The notes beneath the pieces were generated by a model. The model did not search any database and was not told the DNA's origin. It saw nothing but the letters and a program-made list of their open reading frames with translations. Below, piece by piece: positions 37,656 to 47,291 of a DNA stretch of 64,000 nt. Source of the stretch: Thysanoteuthis rhombus (lineage: Eukaryota; Mollusca; Cephalopoda; Oegopsida; Thysanoteuthidae); the NCBI GenBank assembly GCA_963457665.1, contig OY735209.1, positions 5,665,417-5,729,416 on the forward strand. Direction: 5' to 3'. Numbering within the stretch: the stretch's first letter is position 1; each line of letters starts with the position of its first letter. Both the position numbers and the translations under genes were made by a program.

Positions 37656-40600
37656 TTTACCCACACAAAATGACGGGGATATTTATGTATGGATCAACAC
37701 AAAGGAGCCTTAAGCTGTTCTATTAGGTAATTCATTTTTAATAATTCAAGTATCCTGATTTTAATTTTTTTCAATGTCTCAACTCAACTCCAGCTGTTAT
37801 CATGTGGGACCAGACATAAACTCTAAAGAGTTTTCATGACATAATTTTTATTGCTGTGTCATCATAACAAGATAATCAACTTATGAGATCATCCTATTTG
37901 AGCGCAATCAAACTAAGTTTGTATATAAGCCCATTATATGGTTAGACTAGCACATACCTGTTTAAAATGACGTGGTTATTGGCACTGAGGAACCTTAAGT
38001 TATTTCATTTGGTCACTTTTTATAATAATTATAGTATCTTGATTATGTCAATATACAAAGATGAATCAACCAAGGAGAATGAAAAGAAAAGATATTTGCA
38101 TATATGGCTTTTATATAAACTTTTTTTTAATAATACAGGTTCATACAAGAGCAGATCACTCACATTTTTACTATTAGAGATATTTAATGTCTTCAATATC
38201 GAAAGATCCTGAAATTACAGCACTAAATTGAAATCACAATTTAGAAGAAGCTATTGCTAAGCTAAAAGCTTTATATTTCAATGTAGGTTCAAATAATGGG
38301 AGCGTAATATTGGATCATTGGAAGATAGGAATGAGCAGAATAATAGAATAATAATTGATCAAGAATGTATCCTCTCTTATAGAAAGAAAGGTAATCTTTC
38401 CTTTGACCTATAGCGGTGTTAAACCAGCAAAGAGAGGCACCAAAAGTCAAACAAAAGCTTCAAAAAGTATAATTCTCTATCAAAACGCACTAGAATGTAC
38501 CCGTCAAAAATGACGGGGTTATTTATGCACAGATCAGCAGTGAGGAGCATAAAGCTATTTTTTTGGATAATTCATTTTTAATAATTCAAATGTCCTACTT
38601 TTAAGATGTTTTAAATTTTCAACTTGTCTCAAGCTGTTTCAATGTGTAATGATCAGATGTGAAGTCTCAAGAGTTTCTTCCATATAATTTTCATTGTTGT
38701 GTCATAATAGAAAGCTGAATCAACCAATGAAATCATCCTATTTGAGTTAAACAAATAAGTGAACAGAAAAATTAGCATATGACTTCAATATATCAATATA
38801 TATACATATATATATCTATATGGTTATTTTCACTCATACACGTTGAAAAAACAGCTATAAATAGGCTGTTTGCTTTTAACTTTGCATTGTTTCTTTGACT
38901 TGAAATATAATTATTTTTTCCCATAACTGAAAGTAAAATTGTTTGTTTGATTGTTTTACATCACTTTTTAGGAATAAATCTTTGGGTTTTTTGTTTTTTT
39001 TTTTTAAATGATTTGATCCCATTGAAAATTTATTGTATATTTTCATGTAGAATTTTATTCATCCCATCTTGGAAAAACATTCTGGTGTCAAGAGCATTTG
39101 TTTTCTTCATGGGTTGAAATTTGGCCAATGACAACTCTTAAAAAAGGGTCGTGTGACCAAAATCCCAAGGGGGAGCTAAAAATCCTCTAACTTCTTTCTC
39201 CTTGGACTTTGAACTTTACCAGAAACATTATAATAGTAATAATAATAATAATAGCTGTAAAAATAAAAATTTGCCTTCACAGTCAATAATTGAACAACCA
39301 TGGCATTAGAATTTGAAGTTTGGTAAAAAAAATTCCATGCAAGAATATGGTCAGAATTAGTTATCTTTATGACATCACTGGCATTTTTCACAGGAAAATA
39401 TCTAAAATAGAGGGAAAAAAAATCATCAATAAAATCTGGAGAATCTAGATGTCATAAATAAACCAGTCAAATATAAAGCCTAAAAAAGCTTTTTTCCCAC
39501 AAAATAAAAAAGCAACATTTTAGTAGGGACCTGCCAATTTTCAAGTTTTTAGACCATATGGTATGGTCACAAGCTCTAGGACATTCAAACACACATACAA
39601 ATAAAATAAAAAGGATAGACCCCTTCACCATCTTTGATGACTACAGTTCTTCAAAGATACCAGCAACAACAATAATAATAATAATTGATATTTTTCAGAA
39701 TTGTGAAAAGGTTCCATCATACCTCATGAATTTGATTGCTATCCATACTTGGGAACAGTATGGTAAACCAGGAAATTTTGATTCTAAAATTGGACTAAAG
39801 GCAGTTCTAGAAACTCTTGTTAATTACAAGAAACTTGCTAAAGTTTGGTTTATAAATTATGATCCTATGACTTGGAAACCTTTTGGACCAAAAAAAAAGA
39901 AAAAAAAAAGGAAAGGCAACAAAAGGTAAGACTCTTTCTGATTTCTTCTTCAACTAAAAAAGACTACTTAGATAAAATGCTCTTATCTTAAATTTTGATA
40001 CTGTCTGTCCACATGATATCTCCAAAAGTTCTCATTGAATTTCAATTAAATTTTATGGAAAGATAGGCAATCAGCTACAAAAGAAGGTAGGAAATCTAAG
40101 AGTAAATCTGTGTACAATTATCTCCCCTGTTCTCTAGTTAACTGTCCGCAACCACAAAATGTCTCCTGTGCACATGATATCACCCTAAGTTTCAAATGAA
40201 TTTCAATGATATTTTGTGGAAGGGTTGGCAGCATGAGATGAACTAATAAACTTTTGAAGCCAATCCGTCAACAAATTCCTCCTCTATGTTATAACTATTA
40301 ATCCAAGTGGGTGTTTCACTTTAAAACAACGGTTCATGACATTTGATGTAAAATAACATGAAAGGGCCTGCTTTGAAGCAAATGATTTTTTGAAATCTTT
40401 ACCCGGCATAAAATTTCTGCCATTATTGAAACTGGTGCTAAAAACTTTTTTTGCAACTGATCTGAAAAGTCTACCTAAGATATTCTTTCTTACTGAAGGA
40501 CTTTCTAGCAAGTCCAATTAGTTTTACTAGTTAACTCGAGAATACCAATGGGATTCTATTACAGCGCCAGGACTATATTGGAAGATGCTCTCTGTGTGTG

Positions 40601-43600
40601 AAAAAAGTTTCTTTTATTCCCAAGCAATACAGGAATGCCCTTCTAGTATGTTCTTGAATGACTTGTCTTTTGATACAATTTAGTCCACAAAATATACGTA
40701 ATATGTATTCAATTTAAATGAAAAATAAATTTCACGTGTATTTTGATGGCATTACTTTGCAAACCTTTCGAGTTTCAGTACATGAGGAAAAACTGTCAAA
40801 ATGAGGCACCAAGTTGAATCTAGTGAATTAACATCAAGATCAAAATAATATTCAGAAACCAGTGTTGGCAAAGAGTTTTACAAAGAGGGATCTAAATTTG
40901 AGCACCCACCAGTTGACTACTTAATTTCCCCTGCAATGTTTAATCTTTTAAAATCATGTCAGTTGAGCAATAGAAATAGAGGATGCTTCTCCCCAAAATC
41001 TGGATATCAAAGTAAAACAATTAGTAATTCTAAATCAAAGTAAGTGTATAAATTTTATCCATAATTTGGTCTGGAATCGCAGAGTGTGGTTATTTTATTT
41101 GATAAGTGGGCTTTAAATGAAAACATATAACATTTTTAGTTATAAAGTTAGTTGGAAATAGGAACGTCAAGCCAATCTTGAGCATTTCCACAGATAGATT
41201 CAGCTATTGATAACAAACGATATCTGGCAACTCTGTTAAAAAAAACAAAAAACTAAACAAGCACTTGTATTGTTTATGTATTACGTGGAATAGTTGTTCT
41301 TTTAATGATGTCACGCATTTTTATGACATCATACCTAAATGAACACAAATTTCCTACTTTCTCTCACCGTTGTTCAACACAGCCAGGACTGACTGACCAA
41401 AAAGCATCCAATAGGAATTGTGGGCACGTATCAAAAAACAAATTCATCTCCTTGAATCTTAAACTTGATAGAACATTTTGGTTTCAACTTAATCGATTAT
41501 TTTAACTGAATATTTTGATTTTATCCTAATTAATCGAATTTAATTGAGTATTTTGATTTTTTTCAAATTGAATATTTTGATTATTGAATATTTTGATTTT
41601 TCTAATAATAATCAATGAAATATTTTGATTGTATCTTAATCAATTTTAATTGAATGATTTCATTTTTCAAATAGATTTATTTTAATTCAATATTTTGATT
41701 TCATCTTGATTGATTGAATATTTCTATTTTTTTCAAATTGATTTTTTTCAATTGAATATTTTATTTTATCTTAATTAATTGATTTAATCAAATATTTTTT
41801 ATTCTATCTTAATTAACTTTAATTGAATATTTTGATTTTTTCAAATTTATCTATTTTAATTGAATATTTTGATTTTGTCCTTATTAATTAATTTCAATTG
41901 AATATTTTGATTTTGTCCTTATTAATTAATTTCAATTGAATATTTTGATTTTGTCCTTATTAATTAATTTCAATTGAATATTTTGATTTTGTCCTTATTA
42001 ATTAATTTCAATTGAATATTTTGATTTTGTCCTTATTAATTAATTTCAATTGAATATTTTGATTTTGTCCTTATTAATTAATTTCAATTGAATATTTTGA
42101 TTTTGTCCTTATTAATTAATTTCAATTGAATATTTTGATTTTGTCCTTATTAATTAATTTCAATTGAATATTTTGATTTTGTCCTTATTAATTAATTTCA
42201 ATTGAATATTTTGATTTTGTCCTTATTAATTAATTTCAATTGAATATTTTGATTTTGTCCTTATTAATTAATTTCAATTGTATATTTTTGATTTTATTTC
42301 CAGATGTAAAGGAGGGAATAAGGGTAATGGTGGTGGAGAGGAAGACAAACGCCCCCCTCAACCCCCACAGCGAAAAAAGAAAAAGAAAAAGAGACAACGG
42401 ATCTCAAGGTGAGACTTTTTTCTGATTTCTTCTTGTAAAACCCCAAAAGTAATGAAAATTTGTCTTTAGTAGTTGAATTGAAATTTCTCCTGGAAAATTG
42501 TATTTTACCATAGGAAAATGATCCTAAACAAGAGATATTTCACTGGGACAGGTTTTAAACTATATTCATAATGAGTTCTATGTAATCTGGGAAGAAAAAA
42601 GATTTTCTTATCCAGTCAGAAACTAATGACCATAATGTATGAAGCCTAAAAAGAAAAGGTTTGTTACATTCTCTTTTTTCACAACTAGAAACAACCAATC
42701 TTCAGCTTTAAACATTGGAACCAAAAATTTTTTTCCACAGAATCTTTTCTAATTATTATTCTTACAGAAAGCGCAAAGATTTTTTACGCTAAAATTGATC
42801 TTTATGAAAGTCCTAGCTGTTTTTCTGTCACATATTTATTGGCCGTCAATTAAACAATTTTATATGAATATGACTGAGGAAATTTCATACCATTCGAAAA
42901 ATTCAGCCAGCCAGCCAGAATCACTTGAAAACTGAAGAAACCCATTTTGGATGTATTAACAATTTTAGTTGATGGTTTCTAAGAAAGATTCAGTTGGTCA
43001 CTCAATAGAAACAGTCACATGACCTATGTCTTTTGGCAGCATGCTGTGTTGTGGATGATCAATGAGAATTTTTCAAAAAAGAAGTGATCAATGAATAAGC
43101 TACTTCTCTCATCTTTTGTTGGCTAGTGATCTCTAAAAAAATCTGAATTTTCAAAAAAAAACAGTGAATGATGCTGAACGCAAACAAAGGGATCAGTTTA
43201 GCATAAACCTACATTGCAAATTGAACTCCCGCTAAAAACCTATTTTGGAGGGAAGGCAGGTCCAAAACAAAAACATTTCTCATTGATATAAGATGTAAGT
43301 GTTGAAAATTACAAATCCCTGGTTCCATTGGTAGAGCCTGACAGTTTGATTTTTTTTACGGTTTCAAATTACTGTGAGTTTGATATAATGTATTCATCCA
43401 TTCAGTGTTTTTGCCTCATGTTTTTTTTTTCTATTTTACAAAACTTGTGGAAACAAAGCATCCAGAAAACACATACCTCTGCCTGCACCATTGTAACTAG
43501 AAAACAGAATGAAAATCAGTTTAGATATAGCTAAGATGGTATAATACTCAGTACTGCCTCACATGCAGAAGGTCTTGGATTTGATTCTTAGTAGGAGCAA

Positions 43601-44392
43601 AGATTGTGGAAAACTTAGCATTAGGACAAATTTCCCCAGCAGCTGAGTATGCCCTAAACTGTGTGGTTCAGGTGGAAAATGTTGGAAACGGAGTCACACT
43701 CCCCCAATCCAAAGGCATGTGGTTGATTCAAAGAAGAGCCTTTGGGTCACCACAAACTGCTGGACTGACATGCATCGACTTACCCATAGCTAAGATGTGG
43801 AGGAGGCTTAAATGAAAAAGAAATCCGAGATTATTCTTTTGTTCTCTTTTGTCATTGAGATTTATTTAGATGTTTTGGAGATATTGTGACAAACGTGAGT
43901 GAATACACTAATGTTTTTTCAAAGAAATCTCCTTCCAGGATCTGCTCCAAAATTAAACCAAATCTTCCTCAACCCATGGCTTATGCTCCCAGAAAATTTG
44001 ATTAAAATCCATTGAGAACTTTCTGGAGATATCATGTGGAGAGACAGACAGACATATAGATAAACAGACAGACTTGAGTTTGCTGCCATCTTAGGGAGGT
44101 GCATTGGGTGGAGTGTAACTGTACAATGATTGATAGATATTTTGTAACAAAAAAAGAATGAGATTAATAGTCTGAAGAACTCTTCAAAGTAAAATTATGT
44201 GTTGTGACATTTTTTTTCTCAAATTTTCCATTTTTTCTACAATCCAATTTCAGGCCTTACTTAATTGATCCAGCCAATCCATCTGCGAATATGCTTGACG
44301 ATCAAGACTGGGATGCAATCGTTAAAGTTGCTGAAGAAACATTGAAGTCCCCTTTACTGAGCGATATTAAGATTTCACCAGACTGGCTGTAA
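33243..44392 (+). CDS. OAS: 2'-5' oligoadenylate synthetase, six exons (one apparent frameshift)
   Basis: OAS enzymes bind dsRNA and turn ATP into 2'-5' oligoadenylates, in vertebrates to activate RNase L. Six exons (33243-33416, 34847-35098, 37241-37413, 39699-39925, 42304-42408, 44254-44392) give about 356 residues. All junctions are GT-AG with matching phases. Family marks: NGSLGQG (59-65) as P-loop; SDIDLVVYL with D74 and D76; FYIDLLPG with D136, completing the catalytic triad; EQRDFIQKKETPLKNLFQLMKYW; VPSYLMNLIAIHTWEQ; and RPYLIDPANP near the C-terminus. The vertebrate CFK oligomerisation motif is absent. Oddities are a one-base loss in exon 2 (exons sum to 1070 nt, not 1071) and a lysine-rich insert of about 46 residues before RPYLIDP. 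Introns are rich in repeats. Family assignment is firm; whether this copy is functional is not settled. Confidence 0.85.
33569..33812 (+). repeat. Interspersed repeat family R1, copy 4 (OAS intron 1)
   Basis: More diverged at its start (TTAGTTAGTCAACCAATACA). It retains GATCAATGAATAAGTTACTT and the CCCCTCCCCTACTAAAAACC end. It lies in sense orientation in intron 1. Confidence 0.75.
34560..34597 (-). repeat. Right arm of a perfect 38-bp inverted repeat
   Basis: Exact reverse complement of 31934-31971, placed in OAS intron 1 about 1.1 kb after exon 1. Each arm ends outward in TA. Confidence 0.9.
34684..34790. repeat. Long (AT)n tract in OAS intron 1
   Basis: A long AT run, interrupted once, ends about 55 bp before the acceptor of OAS exon 2. 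Only the short pyrimidine tract TTCCTTCTTTTTCACAG separates it from the exon. Confidence 0.9.
34847..35098 (+). CDS. OAS: OAS exon 2: catalytic core, with frameshift
   Basis: The acceptor is TTTTTCACAG and the donor AAAG/GTGAGT (phase 1). The 5' part reads NGSLGQGVALKDNLSDIDL and on to DQILSRWTDL. The 3' part is open only in another frame, GRANLPGYKSLEQNEYLL to FYIDLLPGIK. The switch falls at about 34978-34986, in CTTTGGG, where one base seems missing. Both halves match OAS, so the break is inside a real exon. A 28-nt intron is the only spliced alternative and is too short to be likely. Confidence 0.8.
35128..35400 (-). mobile_element. LINE tail, third copy (OAS intron 2)
   Basis: Minus-strand remnant of the family at 9656-10088: AGHVTRMADNRWTTKI, PRDHMLDCGQQKIR and LDRFKRDIGA are readable. 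It starts about 30 bp after the donor of exon 2 and lies antisense to the gene. Confidence 0.7.
35606..35885 (+). repeat. Interspersed repeat family R1, copy 5 (OAS intron 2)
   Basis: It begins GTCTGGTTAGTCACTCAATG, includes ATCAATTTAGCATACATCTA and ends near CCTATTTCGTGGGGAAAT. It is in sense orientation within intron 2. Confidence 0.8.
37241..37413 (+). CDS. OAS: OAS exon 3
   Basis: Residues 143-200. The acceptor is ACAATTTTAG and the donor AAATCT/GTAAGT (phase 0). EQRDFIQKKETPLKNLF followed by LMKYW is the OAS signature ELQRDFxKxRPTKLKxLIRLxKHW region. Confidence 0.85.
37484..37560 (+). repeat. Interspersed repeat family R2 (OAS intron 3)
   Basis: GTCCACACAATATCTCCAGG followed by a TTCTATGAATTCCAAT block. 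Related copies lie at 40002-40085, 40150-40235 and, inverted, 43920-44060. Confidence 0.55.
37599..37651. repeat. (AT)n microsatellite
   Basis: Directly abuts the first copy of repeat family R3 (TAGAATTTACCC...). Confidence 0.9.
37652..38760 (+). repeat. Three tandem copies of repeat family R3 (OAS intron 3)
   Basis: Copies start near 37652, 37960 and 38491. The first and third open with TAGAAT(T/G)TACCC, then AAAATGACGGGG and TTATTTATG (or similar), later AATTCATTTTTAATAATTCAA and GAAATCATCCTATTTGAG-like blocks. The third copy starts with a perfect hairpin, CCCGTCA (38500-38506) and TGACGGG (38511-38517). 38413-38490 is a fragment of the MITE seen at 50868-51158, which the third copy seems to interrupt. 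Confidence 0.65.
39699..39925 (+). CDS. OAS: OAS exon 4, ending in polylysine
   Basis: Residues 201-275 plus two bases. The acceptor is TATTTTTCAG and the donor AAAAG/GTAAGA. VPSYLMNLIAIHTWEQ matches the LPPQYALELLTVYAWE helix of OAS, and FDSKIGLKAVLETLVNYKKL the following one. The exon then runs into KKKKKKRKGNK, encoded by A-runs of nine and ten bases that are prone to slippage. Confidence 0.85.
40002..40235 (+). repeat. Repeat family R2, two copies (OAS intron 4)
   Basis: TGTCCACATGATATCTCCAA (about 40006-40025) and GTGCACATGATATCACCCTA (about 40168) each precede TTCTCATTGAATTTCAAT-like sequence. They lie about 150 bp apart. Confidence 0.55.
41505..42290. repeat. 38-bp minisatellite in OAS intron 4
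   Basis: Eleven almost identical 38-bp units occupy about 41860-42280, with GTCC at 41877, 41915, 41953 and so on every 38 bases to 42257. Each contains TTGTCCTTATTAATTAATTT then CAATTGAATATTTTGAT. Degenerate units of the same ATTGAATATTTTGATT theme reach back to about 41505. The last, mutated unit merges into the acceptor of exon 5. Confidence 0.95.
42304..42408 (+). CDS. OAS: OAS exon 5: basic, glycine- and proline-rich insert
   Basis: Residues 276-310. The acceptor is ATTTTATTTCCAG, the donor TCAAG/GTGAGA, with phase 2 at both ends, so it could be skipped without changing frame. It encodes CKGGNKGNGGGEEDKR, PPQPPQR and RKKKKKKRQRIS. Nothing like it lies between these helices in vertebrate OAS. 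The two flanking K-runs resemble a bipartite nuclear localisation signal or a nucleic-acid-binding loop. It is open and phase-compatible, but lacks family support, so expression evidence would decide. Confidence 0.6.
42989..43258 (+). repeat. Interspersed repeat family R1, copy 6 (OAS intron 5)
   Basis: It begins TCAGTTGGTCACTCAATAGA, includes GATCAATGAATAAGCTACTT and ATCAGTTTAGCATAAACCTA, and ends near CCTATTTTGGAGGGAA. Sense orientation. Confidence 0.8.
43528..43810 (+). mobile_element. tRNA-derived SINE (OAS intron 5)
   Basis: An A box (TAGCTAAGATGG, 43528-43539) and a B box (GGATTTGATTC, 43577-43587) lie at tRNA-like spacing. A body of about 200 bp without tRNA features follows. It differs from the SINE at 4700. 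Confidence 0.6.
43920..44060 (-). repeat. Repeat family R2, inverted copy (OAS intron 5)
   Basis: On the minus strand it reads TCTCCACATGATATCTCCAG then AAAGTTCTCAATGGATTTTA, matching the copies in introns 3 and 4. It is flanked by a CAGA-rich run at 44041-44073. Confidence 0.6.
44254..44392 (+). CDS. OAS: OAS exon 6, C-terminus
   Basis: The acceptor is CCAATTTCAG. The split arginine codon joins to PYLIDPANPSANM, the counterpart of RPVILDPADPTGNL in OAS1, and the frame ends SPDWL at TAA 44390-44392. The protein stops at the usual end of the OAS core, without the longer vertebrate tails. Confidence 0.85.
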
Positions 44393-44459
44393 TTAATAGA
44401 AAGCAGGTGACAAATCCTCACTAAAAGTGAAGATATAATCAGGGCCAGATTAAAGTAAA

Positions 44460-44488
44460 CCTAACCCTAACCCTAGCCCTAACCCTAA
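44460..44488. repeat. Interstitial telomere-like CCCTAA tract
   Basis: Nearly five units of CCCTAA with one variant (CCCTAG), 68 bp after the OAS stop codon. The motif is the common metazoan telomere repeat, not the insect TTAGG form. Confidence 0.8.
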
Positions 44489-46580
44489 AACAATTGATTA
44501 TGTAACAGTTGCAATTTTTTATAATTCCTATACAACAATGTATTCTCTCTGGAGCGTATTGTGAAAATAGGAAAAAAACTTCATTTTCGTTACATTTTAG
44601 TGATTTTTTTTTCAATCTTATTCTTTCACGTTATAAACATTGTAAAATCTGATATGCCCCTGATTTTTATTGTTACAAATGAAATGAAATTATCATTAAA
44701 TCAATTTTTTTTCTCTTTTGGGCAGGAGGCTGATGCCCCCTTCAGATTATTAAAATTTACTAAAACTTGTTATTAGTTCTTGTAATTATGGAAAAAAAAA
44801 ATTTGATTATATAATATAATGTAATAACAAACAAAAAGTCTGGAATCAAGATTCGATACACATATTTCATAAAAATTATATTTTACATTTGAATTCCAAC
44901 AAAAATAGTCATTTCAACTAACTCACAAGCTCTGCAAATGTTTTCTTCATTTTCTTTCATATGAAATTTTCAAGTAAAAAAAAAAATCAGCGGAAAACTT
45001 GGAATGAAGGTAAATAGTCAAACATTAGTTATAGGTATAGAAAAAAAAACTCTTTCAGAAACAATCACTATGAGATAAATAGTAAAATATCATAGTTTTG
45101 AAAAAAAAATGATTTAATTGCTTTCCGGGCATTTTTTTTATTTTATCTCTCATTTCATTTTACCATTTTGGTTTTTGGATCAGCTGATGTTTAATTTTTA
45201 TCAAAATCAATGGATGAATATGGACTAGAATTTCCGTCATCACAGTTCTATGGCTAAGTCAATATAATTTCCATTTCATTATGCAACTCTGTAAGTCAGG
45301 GCTTTTACTTTGCAATAGGTAACTTGCAATAGATTACCTTACTAGAACAGTGGCTTTTATCTTGTAATGGAAAACTATAATCTTTTACCGCTCTCTGCAG
45401 GTTGATTGGTTAAAAAAGATGCTCCTTGTCTGAGGGAAGCAATTGTACAGAGAAGGATTTTGCTGAGGACTACTCATAGATGCTTAATTGCTAGGTGGGT
45501 CCGAATGAGTAAGGGAGTTGGAAGGGGGGGTGGAAACTATCACCTCTCACACAATTTATTCAGTTGAGAAAGATTTACTATAAGGATGGGCTAGGTACAG
45601 AAGAACTAAAAATGTACAGTGTTGACAAGAACAAAGAAAATTTCTTTTGTTTTCAGAGAAAAATGAAACTAAAATGTCTTCTGATGGAACAAAATGTTTA
45701 TAGACACAATTAATCCAACCAAGTTCTCCCCCTTGCATTGTTTAATAGTTGTCCTCTGATAGTTAGGGATGGCAATTAGGCATCTTAGAGTAGTCGGCAT
45801 GTTTGGGAGAAACCTGTATGTATCTTTCTATGATTTAGAGGTAATACTATTGTATCCGCCTTATGTGGGTTTTTTTGGTACCATACTTTATTGTCTTGTA
45901 CACATTTTCAATAAAATTGCTTACAATTACTTTTATGAATTGTTTTTGTCCTTTCATTCTGTTGTGTCAGTTGTAAGTACGCTATGTGTGCTACGTATAC
46001 ACGTAAGAGAAACCCTAATTTCTCAAAAACTGTAGGCTGGACTATGCTGCCATCTTATGTATATATATACCATTACACAGTTTTTCTTTCAACAATGTGA
46101 TTGAAAACTAGTGTGATAAGAGGCATCACCATAGTTTGGTCATTTACTTCACTCCGAATAAAAATTTTCCTCTCAAGTGTTGAGCCCCATGTACATGAGT
46201 AGAAACCCTTGATTTGCAATTCTGGGCTATAGACTACTGCTCCAAGGTATGGTAAGATATCACTGTTGTTGGCATGCATTAAGGCATGAAACCATAATGT
46301 GTGTATAAAGATGTAGGGCACAATGAGACAGAATGCCAGTGCAGATGAATTCGGATCTGTCTATTGAAGCGATAAACCATTTTTCATTTATCCCACCCAC
46401 AGCTTAAAGAAGAATCCTGACATAGCCAAGGATTTCCCAAGTCCCCAATGAAAAAAAAAAATGTTCCGTATAAAGTGAGTAGGAAAAACGGGTGAAAGTA
46501 ACAGAAATAGTCAAGGAAGATTGAAGACACAAGAAAATCGAGAAAAAAATGAGCTCAAGGTAAGAGGTATTTCCTTGATA
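44489..46580. other. Gene-free region downstream of OAS
   Basis: AT-rich sequence with poly-A and poly-T runs holding the OAS 3' UTR. Possible polyadenylation signals are ATTAAA near 44695 and AATAAA near 45911; neither can be chosen from sequence alone. Confidence 0.45.
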
Positions 46581-47010
46581 ATGATTCATCGTCATATCCT
46601 AACAGTGGGGATAAGCCTGTCCCTGAGGATACTGACAATGAGCCTGAAGAGGTCATTAATCTTACATATCAATCTCTAGGGGACACCTCAAGGGGTGATT
46701 ATGTCCTCATTGAGTTTGACTGAAAAAAAAAAAAAAGACAAGAAAATTTATTTCATCAGAAAGTTGTTTTGGAGCAAAGAGGATTACAAGATCACCTTCT
46801 CCAGCTGAGCCAAAGGGTGGAAGGGAAGTTTGTAATGCCAGCTGTCCAAAAAATAGAAACTGTGTTTAGTTTATGGTCTTCCAGCGTGGCATGTGTGCTG
46901 TCTCAATTTGCCCCATCTACTGTCCCAAGTTACCCTGATACAAGGGGTACATTTGAACATCTTACCACTCTTGAAAATTGCTCCAAGTTTTCATTATTAT
47001 TCATAGTTTA
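46580..47010 (+). pseudogene. Possible transposon-derived ORF relic
   Basis: Across shifting frames one reads an acidic PEDTDNEPEEVINLTYQSLG, then GDYVLIEFD followed by a stop and a lysine run, LFWSKEDYKITFSS and KFVMPAVQKIETVF. This order (acidic tail, then GD-VLV-F, then a KFV-P-V-D-I segment) resembles the small C-terminal domain found in some animal transposon proteins. The resemblance is from memory and weak; frameshifts make it non-functional. Confidence 0.3.
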
Positions 47011-47144
47011 ATAAATGTCAAATTGGTCAAATACCATATTCTATGGTACCATTAGGGGACAGAATATTCCATCCTTAACCCATTCAGAGGGGTTATACAT
47101 TTTATTGTCTTATTGTGTCGCAGTCTTTCCTAATAGACACTTAT

Positions 47145-47291
47145 GATAGTAAAATACACATAAGTGACACTTTTTCAAACTAAAATTCATTTGAGTGACA
47201 CTCCTGAAACCAAAATATGTATACTGTCACTCCTAAACTAAATTACATGTAAGTGACACTCCTAAAGTAAAACACACGTAAGTGATACTCC
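47145..47291. repeat. Tandem repeat, about 29-bp unit, five copies
   Basis: Units with the core AAGTGACACTCCTAAA(C/G)TAAA recur five times with variation, for example at 47224-47252 and 47253-47281. Confidence 0.75.

Noticed and set aside
41860..42290. Regular repeats resembling a CRISPR array
   Set aside because: Units are contiguous with no unique spacers, in an intron of an animal gene; it is a minisatellite.
43320..43370. tRNA-like CATTGGTAGAGCCTGACAG
   Set aside because: No B box at the right distance and no stems.
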